Shown here piece after piece: positions 21,232 to 23,048 of a stretch of DNA of 23,048 nucleotides (the first letter of the stretch is position 1; the number at the start of each line of letters is the position of its first letter). Position numbers and translations under genes: made by a program. Origin of the DNA: Micrococcaceae bacterium UBA4005 (GTDB lineage: Bacteria > Actinomycetota > Actinomycetes > Actinomycetales > Micrococcaceae); NCBI GenBank assembly GCA_002384315.1, contig DGBL01000234.1, positions 1-23,048 on the forward strand, read 5' to 3'. A model generated the notes under the pieces. It did not search any database and was not told where the DNA came from. It worked only from the letters and a program-made list of their open reading frames with translations.

Positions 21232-22203
21232 ATGCTCAGCCCCATGTGCCTGGAGCTCTATCGATATGCCGTGAGCAACCCGGGGTGGAACCGCGCGGAC
21301 GCCTCCGAAGCGCTCGGTTTTACCCTCCGGGACATCGAATCTGCAGTGCGCGAACTCGTGGACCGGAAGTTGCTCACTCCAGAGGCCAGTGACTCCACTG
21401 CGTTCGTGGCTGTGCCTCCGGATGTCGCGCTGGCGGATCTGGTGGACGCGGACGAACGAGCCGTGCAGGACCTGCGGACCCGCATTAGTGCGCGACGCCG
21501 GGAGCTCTCAAGCCTCGTTCCGAGCTTCCTGGAAGCCCGGAAAAAAATCTCAACGAGTTCGGCCGTGGAGACGCTTGAGGATCCCCAGCTGATCCACCGG
21601 GTGCTCATTGATTACGGCCGGGACGTCTCCGAAAAGGTGCTCATCGCCCAACCCGGCCAGGGCTCCACCGCCGATGTTCACGAGGAAAGCATCCGCAAGG
21701 ATCTGGACCTGCTCAAGCGCGGCGTCCAGCGCCGGACCATCTATGACAGCAGCACACGGGACCATGTGCCGACCCGCAAGGCGGTCACGGCTATCGCCCA
21801 GGCGGGCGGAGAGTTCGCCACCCTCAGCTACGTCCCGTTGAGAATACTGATTTTCGACCAGAAGCTTGCCCTCGTGGCACGGCAACTGAACCGTGAGGAT
21901 AAGGCGGCCTTGGTGATCCGCGACCAACACCTGATTCACATATTCACCCAGCTATTCGACCTCGCGTGGGAACTGAGCGACCCGTATCTGTCCGCCGAGG
22001 CAGCCGAAAAGCCCCTATTGAACAGCACCCAGCGCGCTATCCTTCAGGGGCTCGCAGCGGGACTTTCCGATGAGTCAATCGCCCGCCGGCTGGATATTAA
22101 CGTGCGTACCTGTCGGCGACATATCGCGTGGATGCTGGAGACCCTCCGCGCGGATAGCCGATTCCAGGCTGGCGTCAAGGCCCGCGATGCAGGCTGGCTT
22201 TAG
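21232..22203 (+). CDS. TrmB-like/LuxR-type hybrid transcriptional regulator
   Basis: A 323-residue protein. An N-terminal winged-helix domain of TrmB type covers about 1-55 (CLELYRYAVSNPGWNRADAS followed by EALGFTLRDIESAVRELVDR). A central part (about 110-255) resembles the effector-binding segment of actinobacterial TrmB/LuxR hybrids, with KDLDLLKRGVQRRTIYDSST and FATLSYVPLRILIFDQKLAL. A C-terminal LuxR HTH lies at 263-323 (STQRAILQGLAAGLSDESIA then RRLDINVRTCRRHIAWMLET). GGAAGG lies 5 bp before the ATG at 21232; earlier ATGs at 21214 and 21217 and the GTG at 21160 fit less well. It has no response-regulator receiver domain. It is divergent from the ASSWDWPK peptide gene and is the natural candidate for its regulator, possibly with the peptide as ligand. 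Confidence 0.85.
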   Translation: MLSPMCLELYRYAVSNPGWNRADASEALGFTLRDIESAVRELVDRKLLTPEASDSTAFVAVPPDVALADLVDADERAVQDLRTRISARRRELSSLVPSFLEARKKISTSSAVETLEDPQLIHRVLIDYGRDVSEKVLIAQPGQGSTADVHEESIRKDLDLLKRGVQRRTIYDSSTRDHVPTRKAVTAIAQAGGEFATLSYVPLRILIFDQKLALVARQLNREDKAALVIRDQHLIHIFTQLFDLAWELSDPYLSAEAAEKPLLNSTQRAILQGLAAGLSDESIARRLDINVRTCRRHIAWMLETLRADSRFQAGVKARDAGWL

Positions 22204-22267
22204 GTCCCTGTCGAGGCTGCCGGGCCTCAAACAGACCCCACCGAAAGAAGCCAAAGAGGAAACATAT

Positions 22268-22284
22268 GTTGCCTATAATGCAAC
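22268..22284 (+). promoter_or_regulatory. -10 box inside a perfect dyad upstream of the aminotransferase gene
   Basis: GTTGC-CTATAAT-GCAAC encloses a consensus TATAAT (22274-22279) about 28 bp before the ATG. A regulator bound here would block RNA polymerase, so it is a strong repressor-operator candidate. No good -35 is seen upstream. Confidence 0.5.
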
Positions 22285-22306
22285 CCATTCTTAGACTGGG
22301 GGTGTG

Positions 22307-23048
22307 ATGCCACTCAATAATGCACGGCGCCTGTCACCATTGTCCGTGGAAACAGAAACAGCCCTGGAACGGGCAACGAGTTCGACGCTACGACACGAGG
22401 GCCTCTTCTCAGCCCGTGCGGCGAAGATCCGTCAGTCTGCCGTCCGCGACGTGTTCGACCTCTCCACCCGCCCCGGGCTGATCTCGCTGGCGGGCGGAAG
22501 CCCCTCGCTCGAGTCTCTGCCGCTTGAGCAGCTGGGTCAGAGCGCGCAGCGGATTATCGCGAGCCATGGGTTGGAGGCCCTGCAATATGGAGTCGGCCAG
22601 GGAATGGAAACCCTACGGCAGCTCATCTGCGAAGTGATGGCTGAAGAGGGGATCCTCGACGTCGATCCTGCCGACGTCGTGGTGACCACGGGGTCCCAGT
22701 CTGCCCAGGACATTGCGACCAAAATCTTCTGCGACCCCGGAGACGTCGTCCTCTGTGAGGACCCGACCTACGTGGGCGCGCTCAACACCTTCGAGGTGTA
22801 CGAAGTCGATGTCCAGCCCGTGACGATGGACGAGGACGGACTGATCCCCGAACAGCTCTCAGCGACCATTGAGCGTCTGAAGAACGACGGGCGAACCATT
22901 AAGTTCCTCTACACTGTCCCGAGCTTCAATAATCCAAGCGGAATAACTCTCGCCGCGGACCGCCGACAGCAGGTCGTCGATATTTGCCGGGCCCACGGCA
23001 TCCTTGTGGTGGAGGACAACCCCTACGGGCTACTGCGCTTCGACGGCA
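22307..23048 (+). CDS. PLP-dependent aminotransferase, class I/II (3' truncated by window edge)
   Basis: The first 247 codons of a fold-type I PLP aminotransferase in the LysN/2-aminoadipate and MocR-like branch. Visible motifs are GLISLAGGSPSLESLPLEQL, LQYGVGQGMETLRQLICEVM, VVVTTGSQSAQDIATKIFCD, VLCEDPTYVGAL, FLYTVPSFNNPSGITLAADR and ILVVEDNPYGLLRF. The Asn of NNPSG and the Asp-x-x-Tyr of EDNPYG are the conserved cofactor contacts. The PLP lysine is beyond the window. There is no GntR HTH domain at the N-terminus, where about 45 extra polar residues precede the fold. GGGGGTG lies just upstream of the ATG, together with a -10 box inside a dyad. The substrate is unknown. It is in tandem with the regulator gene but has its own promoter. 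Confidence 0.9.
   Translation, partial: MPLNNARRLSPLSVETETALERATSSTLRHEGLFSARAAKIRQSAVRDVFDLSTRPGLISLAGGSPSLESLPLEQLGQSAQRIIASHGLEALQYGVGQGMETLRQLICEVMAEEGILDVDPADVVVTTGSQSAQDIATKIFCDPGDVVLCEDPTYVGALNTFEVYEVDVQPVTMDEDGLIPEQLSATIERLKNDGRTIKFLYTVPSFNNPSGITLAADRRQQVVDICRAHGILVVEDNPYGLLRFDG

Overview
The window reads as chromosomal DNA of a high-GC Gram-positive bacterium, most likely an Arthrobacter-like member of the Micrococcales. The basis is the GC-rich third codon positions, AAGGAG-type ribosome binding sites, the mix of families (GAF-ANTAR, PucR/CdaR, DUF1206, G3E GTPase) and an IS481-type remnant. No phage genes, CRISPR array, rRNA or replication origin were seen. The window opens inside a CaiB/BaiF CoA-transferase gene and ends inside a PLP-dependent aminotransferase gene.

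Layout. 1-1470: CoA-transferase 3' end, a small membrane protein and a GlcG/HbpS-type protein. 1600-2010: the 3' end of an IS481-type element lying one base from the 3' CCA end of a tRNA-Ala(CGC) gene, whose promoter and terminator are both visible. 2043-8148: a probable catabolic operon on the minus strand (HpPgdA/cyclic-imidase-like deacetylase, asparaginase-family amidase, MFS transporter, Old Yellow Enzyme), divergent from a LacI-family regulator across a dyad-rich intergenic region. 8132-15265: housekeeping and accessory genes, namely a G3E GTPase with a small Cys-containing partner, a membrane protein, an SGNH hydrolase followed by a 32-residue membrane peptide, a flavin reductase-like protein, a fatty acid desaturase, a CitE-like lyase and a DUF1206 protein. 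15442-18367: an excisionase-type HTH protein and a PucR/AdeR-like regulator divergent from alanine dehydrogenase. 18436-19230: a GAF-ANTAR regulator.

The most unusual part is 19323-22203. A 46-residue peptide with a signal-peptide-like N-terminus ends in two copies of ASSWDWPK that differ in DNA only at synonymous positions. It is followed on the same strand, across small hairpins, by a stand-alone thiopeptide/lantibiotic-type (SpaB_C-like) protein and a 63-residue HTH-like protein. A TrmB-like/LuxR-type regulator is divergent from it. I infer a compact peptide system, either a RiPP-like natural product or a secreted peptide signal.

The second system worth attention is the LacI-controlled operon. 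Its enzymes fit maleimide to succinimide (OYE), ring opening (imidase-like deacetylase) and half-amide hydrolysis (asparaginase-like). This pathway is inferred from family and context only.
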